40,247 bases of DNA from an uncultured Butyrivibrio sp. (lineage in GTDB: Bacteria; Bacillota; Clostridia; Lachnospirales; Lachnospiraceae): NCBI GenBank assembly GCA_946546925.1, contig CAMNOS010000010.1, positions 1 to 40,247 of the forward strand, written 5' to 3'. The position numbers were made by a program, and so were the translations under genes. Positions 8,537 through 18,156 of this stretch are shown piece after piece. Numbering within the stretch: the stretch's first letter is position 1; every line of letters begins with the position of its first letter. A model generated the notes under the pieces. The model was not told where the DNA came from and made no database searches. It saw only the letters and a program-made list of their open reading frames with translations.

Positions 8537-11500
8537 TCTTCATCAAGCCTCTGCAATATCCCGCTGTAATCAAAACCATCTGCCAGTTTCTTAATATCTT
8601 CATACTTCTTAAGGTGCTTATCGGGAACTGCATAATCAGACAATTCCTTCAGAGCAGCTTCTATGACATCTGAGTCCATATCATCCGCGCCTTTTGCAAC
8701 CGCCTCATAAACCCTCCTTATCAGGTCATCATCTGCAACCGGCAGGTCCTCTGCCCCGTCCCTTGCGCTGTCTTTTTCCGCATACAAAGGAGCCAGGATC
8801 TCCTTATATTCAAGGAAGTGCTCCATGCAGCTTTGATGGTGCTCTCTGATAAAGTCATAATCCCCGGTCTTGCCTGCCGTTTCCAGCTCTCTGGCCTCAT
8901 CCGATACAGACAGTGCACCGATAAGCCTTGCGGAACTCTTCAAGGCATGTACTTTTATCGTGTAGTCTTTCCAGTTCTCATTGTCATAAAATCCCTGTAT
9001 TTCCTCTGCCTTTTCGTCGATCGCTTCATAGAACAGCTTAAGCACAACGGCAAAGGACTCCGCCGAACCACTGTTTTCTATCCCTGTCTGATAGTCAATT
9101 CCCTCAATGTTCTCATACCAGGCGCCCTGTGAGGAAACCGCACCGTCTTTGGATCCTTCCGAAAGACCTCTGCCAGCGGACTGTCTGTTCTCATCTGCGC
9201 TGTCAGATGCGCCGCTGTCTCCGGTTCTGTTCATATCACGAAGTTCCGAATCGGTGACAGGGAGGATGGAGGAAATATTAAAGAACTTGTTACCTTTTAC
9301 AAAGTACAGTATTCCGAAAGCTCCGGGACCGCAGTTTGATGCAACGGCGGCGGAAGCTTTCTGGAAGATTACCCGCTCAAAATATGCAATCTTACTGATC
9401 TCTTCCTTAACCCAGAGGAGAGTTTCCTCCGGTACATCCACGTAGGTGATAAATGCCACCTCAGAGTCCGGAATGATGTCCACAGGAAAGGCCTTTCTGA
9501 TGTACTTGCGATATGCATGTTTCCTGTCACCCATCCATATGCCGCCTATCATCGACCGGTCATTGCTGAATATAATTCCGGGTCTTAGATCAAGCGCGCC
9601 CGCTATGGCATTTACCCTTCTGCTCACAAGGCCTTTTTTGGCCATGAACTCAGTGGTGTCCATTACAAAGCTGCACCTTAACCTCTTTTTCACCGACTCC
9701 AGCTCAGACACCATCTGCTCGACGGAAATGTCCTGCTGCGCCAGCTTGCACGCTATCAGTGTAAGTATGCCCATGGCACTTGATACACATTCCGAGTTTA
9801 TAACGGATACGCTTTCAAATGACCTTGATGCCTCCAGCGCTCTGTTGTAGTCCTCGCTCAGACTTGTTGAGAGAGCAATATATATCAGATGTCTTGCGTT
9901 CTTTAGATTCTTAGCAAAAAAGTCCCTGTATTCCACTACGCTTGGCGGGGAAGAAACAGCATTTTTGCCGCTCTTAATGTACCTTAAAAGTTCATCCGAC
10001 TCCATCTGGTACGTATCCTTGAACTCTCCCTCCTCCGTGATGATCTTAAACGGGAGTATCGGAAGATACGGGTTATTCACTATCTGATCGGGCATATCAC
10101 ACATACTGCTCGTGGTGATGACAAAAGGAATCCTCTTCCTGTAGCTGTCCAGAGTATCAAACTCCCTGCTCATCTGCTCGGAATTGTTCTTAAGAAGAAT
10201 CTTGTCAACTGAAATGTGGTTGATAAGCGCGTTCTCCAGCTGTTCTCCGGAAACAGGCTTTACCAGATACCCGTCAAAGCCGGAGCGCATGTAGAACTCG
10301 CGGTTTTCAGAGCCGGCATTGGCCGTGAGCACAATGACAGGTGTTGTATTGTTGAGACCTCCCGTCTGTCTGCGCAGCAGCTCAAGGCACTTTATACCGT
10401 CCATCTCGGGCATGAGGTGATCCATGAGAACAGCATCATATTTGGTACTCAGCGTCCGCTCCAGTGCCTCCTTGCCGCTCTTTACAGTATCAATACGCAT
10501 TCCAGTCTGCGACAGAAGTCTCTTTTCCACATCCAGATTGATCTCGTTGTCATCAACAATGAGCACACTTGCTTCAGGCGCAGAAAACCTGCTCTCATAG
10601 GATGATTTTCTGGCACTTCCGTAATTCTGAATATGTAGATCTCCGATTTCTGTGGCATCAGCAATGCTCTGCTTCAGGACAACGTTAAAGGTAGAGCCCT
10701 CTCCGTACACACTGTTTACTGTAATATCGCCGCCCATCAGGTTTACAAGCTGCCTGACTATACTAAGTCCAAGGCCTGTCCCTTCTATGTGACGGTTCTT
10801 TTCCTCATCCACACGCTTGAATGCATCAAAAAGATACGGAAGGGTATCATTCTTAATGCCTATTCCGGTGTCAGTGACGCTGAACCTCAGAAGAACTGTG
10901 CCCTCTTCCACGACCTCACTCTCTAAGTGAAGTCCCACCTTGCCTTCTCTTGTATATTTCACGGCGTTGTTAAGAAGGTTTATGAGTATCTGCTTTATCC
11001 TGACCTCATCGCCGTACAACACCGCAGGGACATTCGGATCGACGCTGACATCGAGCTCAAGCCCCTTCTCCTGTGCCCTTATCCATATCATGCCAACTAT
11101 CTCGGAAAGAAGCTCTGCCACGGAGTAGTCCTCCGAAACCAGGTCCATGCTTCCGGCTTCTATCTTGGAAAAATCGAGGATGTCGTTGATCAGGGCAAGA
11201 AGCATCTTACCGGAACCTGCTATACCGTTGGCATCCTTTACAATCTCCTCAGTTGCGTCAGGGTCCCTTAAGATCAGCTCGTTAAGCCCCAGTATGGAGT
11301 TGATGGGTGTCCTGATCTCATGGCTCATGCTGGAAAAGAATCTGTTCTGAGCGCGGTTGAGCTCCTCAGCCCTGTCCGCCTCTTTTTTGGCTATCATATT
11401 CTCTATCTTAAAAAGCCTGTTCTGGAAGATGACCATGACAAGGCACACTATTCCAACCAGTATCATGGATATGAAGGAGTCCACGAAGAACATGCTCCTT

Positions 11501-11967
11501 GAATGCTTAAATACCAGTTCAGGGTAGTAGTATGCAGCAAGATAACAAACCGTAGTCATAATGAAGAGAAGTACAAGCATTACCGTGCGCCATCTGCCTG
11601 ACAGAACAAGACCGGCGTAAAGAAATGCAAATATAAACCATAGGGCACCGCCGCCCTCTACACCTCCGCCGAAGAAAAATATGGCGGGGAGGATCAGAAA
11701 GATCAGCCCTATGATCACCAGCCTTACCGCTATCTCGACCCTGTTAAAATAAATCCCCACGTAGGTAAGCACGGGAACAATGATGAGAGTAGCAATGAGC
11801 GTTGCTATCTCAACAATGCTCTCGCCAAAGATGATGTCACATATCAGCGCTGTAATAACCGCCAGCGAGCTTATAAAAGTCAGCAGCACAAAGACACGGT
11901 CCGCAAAATTTCTCTTCGGATCCTTGATAAGACTGACTGTATTTTTTATGATCCTTATCAGCCTCAT
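8533..11967 (-). CDS. Membrane hybrid histidine kinase: TM region-HisKA-HATPase-REC-DegV-Hpt
   Basis: [19 protein letters not shown]-box; [31 protein letters not shown]...[13 protein letters not shown]...LVKP; DegV-like [16 protein letters not shown]...[14 protein letters not shown]...[16 protein letters not shown]...[33 protein letters not shown]...[13 protein letters not shown]; Hpt [14 protein letters not shown]. Confidence 0.9.
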   Translation of the reverse strand: MRLIRIIKNTVSLIKDPKRNFADRVFVLLTFISSLAVITALICDIIFGESIVEIATLIATLIIVPVLTYVGIYFNRVEIAVRLVIIGLIFLILPAIFFFGGGVEGGGALWFIFAFLYAGLVLSGRWRTVMLVLLFIMTTVCYLAAYYYPELVFKHSRSMFFVDSFISMILVGIVCLVMVIFQNRLFKIENMIAKKEADRAEELNRAQNRFFSSMSHEIRTPINSILGLNELILRDPDATEEIVKDANGIAGSGKMLLALINDILDFSKIEAGSMDLVSEDYSVAELLSEIVGMIWIRAQEKGLELDVSVDPNVPAVLYGDEVRIKQILINLLNNAVKYTREGKVGLHLESEVVEEGTVLLRFSVTDTGIGIKNDTLPYLFDAFKRVDEEKNRHIEGTGLGLSIVRQLVNLMGGDITVNSVYGEGSTFNVVLKQSIADATEIGDLHIQNYGSARKSSYESRFSAPEASVLIVDDNEINLDVEKRLLSQTGMRIDTVKSGKEALERTLSTKYDAVLMDHLMPEMDGIKCLELLRRQTGGLNNTTPVIVLTANAGSENREFYMRSGFDGYLVKPVSGEQLENALINHISVDKILLKNNSEQMSREFDTLDSYRKRIPFVITTSSMCDMPDQIVNNPYLPILPFKIITEEGEFKDTYQMESDELLRYIKSGKNAVSSPPSVVEYRDFFAKNLKNARHLIYIALSTSLSEDYNRALEASRSFESVSVINSECVSSAMGILTLIACKLAQQDISVEQMVSELESVKKRLRCSFVMDTTEFMAKKGLVSRRVNAIAGALDLRPGIIFSNDRSMIGGIWMGDRKHAYRKYIRKAFPVDIIPDSEVAFITYVDVPEETLLWVKEEISKIAYFERVIFQKASAAVASNCGPGAFGILYFVKGNKFFNISSILPVTDSELRDMNRTGDSGASDSADENRQSAGRGLSEGSKDGAVSSQGAWYENIEGIDYQTGIENSGSAESFAVVLKLFYEAIDEKAEEIQGFYDNENWKDYTIKVHALKSSARLIGALSVSDEARELETAGKTGDYDFIREHHQSCMEHFLEYKEILAPLYAEKDSARDGAEDLPVADDDLIRRVYEAVAKGADDMDSDVIEAALKELSDYAVPDKHLKKYEDIKKLADGFDYSGILQRLDEE

Positions 11968-14015
11968 TTGCCATCACCTCCCCCGGTCTTTCTGATCTTC
12001 GGAAGCAAACGAGCCATTACTCTTTCAAATTCATTTATGTTGATAGGCTTTCCAACAAATCCGTCAAATCCCTCTCTTATAAACATCTCTTTTGCCCCGG
12101 ATACCACATTTGCAGTCAGTGCGACAAACACGGTTCCGTGCTCGGGAACCATCCCTCTTGTCTTGAGAATTCTCATTGCCTCGACGCCATCCATCTCCGG
12201 CATCATATGATCCATGAAAATGACATCATACCGCTCCTTGAGGCACATTTCTATTGCCTGTTTTCCGCTTCCGGCTGTTTCTGTAACAATGCCGTAATCT
12301 TTGAACAGACCGCAGGCAACCACCAGGTTCATAGGCTCATCATCCACCACAAGAGCCCTTATTCCCGCAAGGTCCGGCCTCTCGACACGATCCGCAAGCT
12401 CCAAATTTCCTGCATTACTGCCCTCATTGATGACGCTGATCACAGGATAGGCATAAAGAGGTTTGGGCATGACAATCACCTTGCTGCCATCTCCTGTCTT
12501 AAAGCCCTCCGACGCAGACACCGCCACCACAACGTCGTTCGTGCTGATCTCATCAAAGAATCCGGCATTATCCAGATACTCTTCCTCACCCATAAAAATG
12601 TATTTAACACTGAGCTTTTCCATAAGGCTCTTAACTTCGCCTATACTGTCAGCCTGATACAGCGGCACACGCAATCCCGCAGCCAGGTTTAAAGCCATGG
12701 TCCTGTAAAAATCGCGAAGCTTCGGAATCTTGTACTTATCAGGTCTTACATGGAAAAGGATATCGCCATCACAAAAGCTCCTGAGCTTAAGGCACGGCGT
12801 GGAGTCAACCACCCTCTGCGGTATCGTGATCTTCACAACAGTTCCTTCACCTCTTGTACTCTCAAGTTTTACAAAGCCTCCCATACTGTGGACAAAGCCG
12901 TATACTATTGAAAGCCCAAGACCTACGCCTCCGGAACTTCTGTCCCTTCTTTTGTTGGCCTGATACAGCCCGAGAGAGGCCATATAGATGTCCTTGCGGC
13001 TCATTCCGCTGCCGGTATCCTTAACTTCAATGCACAGATTCACTCCGTAGTCCTTATTCTCGGTATAGACCCTTAAAAGTATTCCTCCGTGTCTGGTGAA
13101 TTTAACTGCGTTGGAAAGGACATGTCTGAATATCTTATGTATCTTTTTTATATCGCCTCTCATCACAGAGGGGACTGCCGCGTCAATATCTACCACAAGC
13201 TCAAGCTCGTCATTGTCGTGATTCATCCGGAAGCTTTTTACCACGTCCCTGATGATCCTGGTGCTTGAATAATCCTCTTCCTCCAGGAAAACATCTCCCG
13301 ACTTGACCTCAGTGTAATCCTGTATATCATCTATCTGTCCGGTAAGCCTTAGGCCCGCCTCTTTTATCGCATATGCCTCGTCGAACTGTCCCTTCTTTAT
13401 CAGAAGATCAGACATTCCGCTCACCACATTGACCGGAGTTCGCAGCTCATGCGAAATATTTGAGAGGAAATCATCCACGTTATTGGCATTGGCTTCAAGG
13501 AGTCTGTCTTTTTCCTTCGCAGACTCCATCAGCTCCCTTCTTATCTGTATTACTCTTATGCTTGAGAGATAGATAAAGAACATGACGATCACATGCAGAA
13601 TGATTCTTGAAACAGACAGACGGTCAGACCACAGATTGTCTTTCCGATGAATATAAAAGAGCTGGACAATGAGTATTACATAGTACTCCAGCATAAACAG
13701 ATTCATCATGTAAATATGATCAAGGAATGAAAACGCAAAAAGAGCCAGTGCCACTATCGCTACCGAGTCAAAAAGGCTGGTGGCGTGGATTCCATGGAAA
13801 AGAACCGTGAACATGGTAAATACACAGTAGTATACTTCCCTTATATCCTCGGAGGGACTTCCGGTGATGTGCATGATCCAGATAGATACCGTTCCAATGA
13901 TGATAAGTGGTGGCACCCAGAATTCCCATCCCATAAGAATGCTTTCTATTATAAGTCCCAAACACGAAAGACTTATAAGCGTGATAATAAACTGGTTTAT
14001 TTTCGATCTTTCCAT
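11964..14015 (-). CDS. Membrane hybrid histidine kinase with degenerate receiver-like segment and C-terminal intact REC
   Basis: TM N-terminus; FLSNISHELRTPVNVVSGMSDLL; GVGLGLSIVYGFVHSMGG; C-terminal REC ALVVDDEPMNLVVACG...VIFMDHMMPEMDGVEAM...GFVGKP. ATGA overlap with the next gene at 11964-11967. Confidence 0.93.
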   Translation of the reverse strand: MERSKINQFIITLISLSCLGLIIESILMGWEFWVPPLIIIGTVSIWIMHITGSPSEDIREVYYCVFTMFTVLFHGIHATSLFDSVAIVALALFAFSFLDHIYMMNLFMLEYYVILIVQLFYIHRKDNLWSDRLSVSRIILHVIVMFFIYLSSIRVIQIRRELMESAKEKDRLLEANANNVDDFLSNISHELRTPVNVVSGMSDLLIKKGQFDEAYAIKEAGLRLTGQIDDIQDYTEVKSGDVFLEEEDYSSTRIIRDVVKSFRMNHDNDELELVVDIDAAVPSVMRGDIKKIHKIFRHVLSNAVKFTRHGGILLRVYTENKDYGVNLCIEVKDTGSGMSRKDIYMASLGLYQANKRRDRSSGGVGLGLSIVYGFVHSMGGFVKLESTRGEGTVVKITIPQRVVDSTPCLKLRSFCDGDILFHVRPDKYKIPKLRDFYRTMALNLAAGLRVPLYQADSIGEVKSLMEKLSVKYIFMGEEEYLDNAGFFDEISTNDVVVAVSASEGFKTGDGSKVIVMPKPLYAYPVISVINEGSNAGNLELADRVERPDLAGIRALVVDDEPMNLVVACGLFKDYGIVTETAGSGKQAIEMCLKERYDVIFMDHMMPEMDGVEAMRILKTRGMVPEHGTVFVALTANVVSGAKEMFIREGFDGFVGKPININEFERVMARLLPKIRKTGGGDGK

Positions 14016-14058
14016 GCGTGCTCCTTATGACAGTTAAGGCGAAACTATCTTCCCGGCA

Positions 14059-15384
14059 TCAGCACTCGTCCATGACGTATTCCACTTCGCACCATTCAGA
14101 TTCCGGACAGTTCTTCCACTCTTCCATAATACGGTTTACAACTCCGTCAATGTTTGTCTCATCCAGCATTGACAGTACCGCCAGATATTCATTGGCTTTG
14201 TTCTTCATAACGATATCGCTCCTGCTGAGGTTCTTTTTCAGATGCTCGCCGAAGGCGTTCATTATGTTGTCCAAAGACACCTCGTTCTCATTTTGAGGCG
14301 ACAGCAGGAACAAAACCTTCATGGCCTTGCAGCCATACTTTTTGTTGAACCTGATGAGAAAGTGATATACAGCCGAAAAAGACTCAATGCCAAGCACAAG
14401 GGCCTGTCTGCCCTCGTTCCTCTCCTCAAGGATCTTGGATATGCGCTCCATTTCTCCAACGGCCGAAAGCCCGTCCTCTTCTGATGTTTTCTCTCCGCTA
14501 TATACACAGCAGCAGTGCTTTCCGTTTTCTTTTGCTTTGTACAAAGACTCATCTGCAAGCCCAAACAGATCCTCATATACCCTGCCGTATTCGGGAACCA
14601 TTACAGCTCCCGCAGATATACCAAGGGGAACACCATGGTCTGCTCCCATGAGCCTTATGGCCATCTCCGCGAGCTGGTCATTGAGGCGCGATGTCAGAAG
14701 ACATGCAGCATCCTCTTCCTCCATTCCTGTCAGAAAAGCCAGGAACTCATCTCCTCCGATCCTGCATACCAGGTCCACGTTTCGGGTATTGTTCCTCATA
14801 ATGTCAGCAAATGCCACAAGAACATTGTCTCCCATCTCGTGTCCAAACAGATCATTGACCAGTTTAAAATTATCCAGGTCAAGAATCGTAAGAGCTCCGT
14901 TCATCCTGCTGCACATGTCAGTGACCTTCTCAATGCCGCTGGCCTTATTGAGAAGTCCTGTAAGCTTATCAATAGTCGCATTTTCCGTGAGTATTTCTAT
15001 TTTTCTGCTGTTCTGTATTGTGTTCTGTATACGCCTTATAAGCAGATCTTTGTTGAAGGGTTTGTGGATATAGTCCGAGGCTCCAACCCCTAGCCCCCGA
15101 TGCTCCGTCTCGTCGTCAGTATCCCCCGTGAGGAAGATGACCGGAGTCTCAAGTCTTCCCATGGCACTCTCCTGCCTGCGCAGTGCATCCAGAGTCTCAA
15201 AGCCATCCATCTCGGGCATCACAACGTCAAGAAGTATCAGATCCGGATTATTTTTCTCCATAAATCGGAGCAGATCCGGGCCAGACCTAAGGCAGCTTAT
15301 CTTTAAATCTTCAGAACCAAGAAGAGTCTTGGCACTTGTAAGGCTCAGTACTTCATCATCAACAACAACAATCCAGTTACCCAC
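14059..15384 (-). CDS. Response regulator with diguanylate cyclase domain (REC-GGDEF) plus degenerate GGDEF-like C-terminal domain
   Basis: REC WIVVVDDEVLSL...LILLDVVMPEMDG...YIHKPF; GGDEF domain LTGLLNKASG...DLDNFKLVNDLFGHEMGD...RNVDLVCRIGGDEFLAF with RxxD I-site spacing; C-terminal ~140 aa lacks the GGDEF motif. Confidence 0.93.
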   Translation of the reverse strand: MGNWIVVVDDEVLSLTSAKTLLGSEDLKISCLRSGPDLLRFMEKNNPDLILLDVVMPEMDGFETLDALRRQESAMGRLETPVIFLTGDTDDETEHRGLGVGASDYIHKPFNKDLLIRRIQNTIQNSRKIEILTENATIDKLTGLLNKASGIEKVTDMCSRMNGALTILDLDNFKLVNDLFGHEMGDNVLVAFADIMRNNTRNVDLVCRIGGDEFLAFLTGMEEEDAACLLTSRLNDQLAEMAIRLMGADHGVPLGISAGAVMVPEYGRVYEDLFGLADESLYKAKENGKHCCCVYSGEKTSEEDGLSAVGEMERISKILEERNEGRQALVLGIESFSAVYHFLIRFNKKYGCKAMKVLFLLSPQNENEVSLDNIMNAFGEHLKKNLSRSDIVMKNKANEYLAVLSMLDETNIDGVVNRIMEEWKNCPESEWCEVEYVMDEC

Positions 15385-15511
15385 CTAAGATCATCCTCAC
15401 TCAAATCAACAAACAATTGGCAATAAATATACTTAATATCATAATATCATGTAAAACTGTACCCCCACAACAGGCATATAATAAAGCTGTCTTCAATATG
15501 TGCGGTCGTTG

Positions 15512-15541
15512 TTGGCAGTTTTTGAGGTGATATACTATAAT
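15512..15541 (+). promoter_or_regulatory. Sigma-A-type promoter for the HtrA-like gene
   Basis: TTGGCA (15512-15517), 18-bp spacer, TATAAT (15536-15541); gene starts at 15575. Confidence 0.6.
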
Positions 15542-15574
15542 ATTAAGTAAAATTCACAGAAAAAGAGGTCAGAC

Positions 15575-16921
15575 ATGCCACTTGGATCAGATGAAAACAA
15601 AGAAAAACTAGCCGATACAGGCTTTATAAGTGAAAAGATAAAACAGCGCCCGATTAATAGGAAGAAGCTCTTTCGTCGAACAGTCATCACCTTCTTTCTT
15701 GCTATTGTATTTGGTATCGTTGCCTGTTTCACTTTTCTTTTGCTTCAGCCCGTCTTTTCCGACAGGCTCTATCCGGAAGCGGAACCTGAAGAGATATCTT
15801 TTCCTGAGGAAAACGTTCTTAACGAGCTGACTCCCGAGGAGATGTATGCAGATGACAACGCCATCGCTGCAGAAGAGGCAGAGAACCTGGAAGCCACGCA
15901 GAAGGATCAGATAGCTGCGGCAATTTCCAACTACCCCTTTGCTGCCAAGGACTATGGCAAGATGATGGCCTCACTTAAGGCTGTCGCAACAGACGTCACT
16001 AAGAGCATGGTCAAAGTCACTGCCGTGTCCAATGACACCAACTGGTTCAGTGATTCTTTTGAGAGCAGCGGTTCTGCCTCAGGGGTAATAATCGCCAACA
16101 ACGGCACCAGCTATTACATCACAGTTCCATCGGCGGCAATTGCAGATGCTGAGAGCATTCGTGTCACTTTCTTTGACGGTTCAGTAGCATCTGCTGAACT
16201 TAGCCTCTCGGATGACATCACAAACTTAAGCGTCATAAGCGTAAAGAGGACGCTTCTTAACGAATCGACGCGGGAAAAGGTTTCCACCTCAACCCTTGGC
16301 AGTTCCAATGCAGGAACCCTGACCGGACTACCTGTAATTGCTGTGGGGAGCCCCCTTGGAATTCAGGACTCCATAGCCTATGGAATAGTCACTTCCGAAA
16401 AAACAGCTCTCGGCCTTGAGGATTCCTACTACAAACTCCTTACAACCGATATATACGGCAGCACTCTCGGAAGCGGTGTGATAGCCAACTTAAACGGGCA
16501 GGTCATCGGAATAATCGATATGTCCTACAACACAGAAGATCTTCAGAATCACATCTGCGCCATCGGTATCACAGAGCTCAAGTCTCTTTTTGAAGATCTG
16601 TCCAACGGCAGGGACAGGGCTTATATGGGAATTCACGGAACAACCATTCCGACAGACATCCAGATATCCCAGAATATCCCCGCAGGCGCTTACATAACAC
16701 AGACAGAGCTCAACTCCCCCGCCATGATGGCAGGCATCCAGAGCGGAGATATCATCACGAACGTCGCGGGAACAGAGATCGCATCCTATGAACAGCTTGT
16801 GTCAAGGCTTGCACAGTGCTCTCCGGATGATATAATAACAGTTACTGTCCTTAGACAGGCACCAAACGACTATGTTGAGCTTGAACTTGAGATCACACTC
16901 ACAAGCTCGACACACAGCTAA
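15575..16921 (+). CDS. Membrane-anchored HtrA/DegP-like (S1C) protein with PDZ domain, predicted catalytically inactive
   Basis: N-terminal TM; S1C-like fold motifs (VIAVGSPLGIQDSIAYGIVTS, NLNGQVIGIIDMSYN) and PDZ segment (GAYITQTELNSPAMMAGIQSGDIITNVAG). The expected His, Asp and GNSGGP positions read YYITVPSAAI, DDITNLSVI and GSTLGSGVI. Confidence 0.85.
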   Translation: MPLGSDENKEKLADTGFISEKIKQRPINRKKLFRRTVITFFLAIVFGIVACFTFLLLQPVFSDRLYPEAEPEEISFPEENVLNELTPEEMYADDNAIAAEEAENLEATQKDQIAAAISNYPFAAKDYGKMMASLKAVATDVTKSMVKVTAVSNDTNWFSDSFESSGSASGVIIANNGTSYYITVPSAAIADAESIRVTFFDGSVASAELSLSDDITNLSVISVKRTLLNESTREKVSTSTLGSSNAGTLTGLPVIAVGSPLGIQDSIAYGIVTSEKTALGLEDSYYKLLTTDIYGSTLGSGVIANLNGQVIGIIDMSYNTEDLQNHICAIGITELKSLFEDLSNGRDRAYMGIHGTTIPTDIQISQNIPAGAYITQTELNSPAMMAGIQSGDIITNVAGTEIASYEQLVSRLAQCSPDDIITVTVLRQAPNDYVELELEITLTSSTHS

Positions 16922-16941
16922 ACAGAATCGAGGTTTTTTAC

Positions 16942-17886
16942 ATGAAATTCATCAAAGATTTTAAACCCGGAGACAGGATCGCAGACATATACATGTGCAA
17001 GCACAAGCAGTCTGCCACCACCAAGAACGGCAAGGAGTACTTCTCAGTTATACTTCAGGACAAGACAGGTACTGTCGATGCCAAGATCTGGGAGCCTGCC
17101 GGTGCGGGAATAGAAGAATTCGAAGCCACAGACTGCATTGATGTGTTCGGTGAAGTCACAAGCTTTAACGGCGCTCTTCAGGTCAATATAAAAAGAGCAA
17201 GAAAATGCAGGGAAGGCGAAACTGACCTGTCCAATTATCTTCCTGTTTCTTCCAAGGACAATGATGAGATGTACAGACAGCTTCTTGGGATAATAGGAAC
17301 CATATCAAATCCCTACCTCAAGAAGCTTTTGGAGGAATTCTTTGTTCACGACACCGCTTTCATCGAGCTCTTCAGGAAATCAAGTGCCGCCAAAACAGTG
17401 CACCACGGCTTTATAGGCGGTCTTCTTGAGCACACCTTAAGTGTAACAAGACTCTGTGACTACATGGCAGGTGCTTATCCAATGCTCAAGAGGGACCTTC
17501 TCCTGACAGCCGCTATCTGCCACGATATAGGTAAGACCAGGGAACTGGCTCTTTTCCCCATTAATGACTACACAGACGAGGGGCAGTTTCTGGGGCACAT
17601 CGTCATGGGCTGCGAGATGGTAGGCGAGAAGGCAAGGAACATTGAGGGCTTTCCCGAACTCTTAAAGCAGCAGCTCCAGCACTGCATTCTGGCCCACCAC
17701 GGCGAATTTGAATACGGCTCTCCCAAAAAGCCTGCGATCATGGAAGCAGTTGCACTCAACCTTGCGGACAACACCGATGCCAAGATGGAGACCTTCACCG
17801 AAATTCTTTCAAACACAGTCAATCCGGGCTGGCAGGGCTTTAACAAGTTCTTTGAATCAAACATATACCAGACCAAAATAGACTAA
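16942..17886 (+). CDS. YhaM-like 3'-5' exoribonuclease (OB-fold plus HD domain)
   Basis: N-terminal OB-type KNGKEYFSVILQDKTGTVDAKIWE; HD domain HHGFIGGLLEHTLSVTRLC...LLTAAICHDIGKTREL...HCILAHHGEFEYGSPKKP. Confidence 0.9.
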   Translation: MKFIKDFKPGDRIADIYMCKHKQSATTKNGKEYFSVILQDKTGTVDAKIWEPAGAGIEEFEATDCIDVFGEVTSFNGALQVNIKRARKCREGETDLSNYLPVSSKDNDEMYRQLLGIIGTISNPYLKKLLEEFFVHDTAFIELFRKSSAAKTVHHGFIGGLLEHTLSVTRLCDYMAGAYPMLKRDLLLTAAICHDIGKTRELALFPINDYTDEGQFLGHIVMGCEMVGEKARNIEGFPELLKQQLQHCILAHHGEFEYGSPKKPAIMEAVALNLADNTDAKMETFTEILSNTVNPGWQGFNKFFESNIYQTKID

Positions 17887-17983
17887 ACCACGTCCCGGTC
17901 TTTTATACTTTAAAAAAACAACTTTAGTTTTTTGTATAAAACGGCAAATATTTAAAATATTTAAGATAAATCTAAAATAACTA

Positions 17984-18156
17984 TTGACGCAGGCAGCCTT
18001 TGCCAAGATGGATTTCAGAGGTAAGAACGCACTGTTTCTTGCACTTCTTGCAACAATCATGATTCCCTTTGCGGTTGTCATGATCCCGCAGTACATGCTC
18101 TTTACCAAGCTCCACTGGACCAACTCCTTAGCGCCCCTTATCATCCCCGGGGCTGT
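17984..18156 (+). pseudogene. Internal fragment of a carbohydrate ABC transporter permease (MalG-type), truncated at both ends
   Basis: Translates as QAAFAKMDFRGKNALFLALLATIMIPFAVVMIPQYMLFTKLHWTNSLAPLIIPG, the recognisable core of MalG-type permeases; no start region, and homology stops at the junction with the antisense regulator gene. Confidence 0.8.

Noticed and set aside
14387-15093. 192-228-aa plus-strand ORFs within the REC-GGDEF gene
   Set aside because: Antisense to intact REC/GGDEF domains; composition is typical of shadow ORFs.
15388-15460. Promoter for the GGDEF-kinase cluster (TTTACA-N18-TATATT on the minus strand)
   Set aside because: AT-rich region offers several equally weak matches, so I did not list it as a feature.
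17887-17980. AT-rich hairpin after the YhaM-like gene
   Set aside because: Stem is weak and A/T only; not a convincing terminator or structured RNA.
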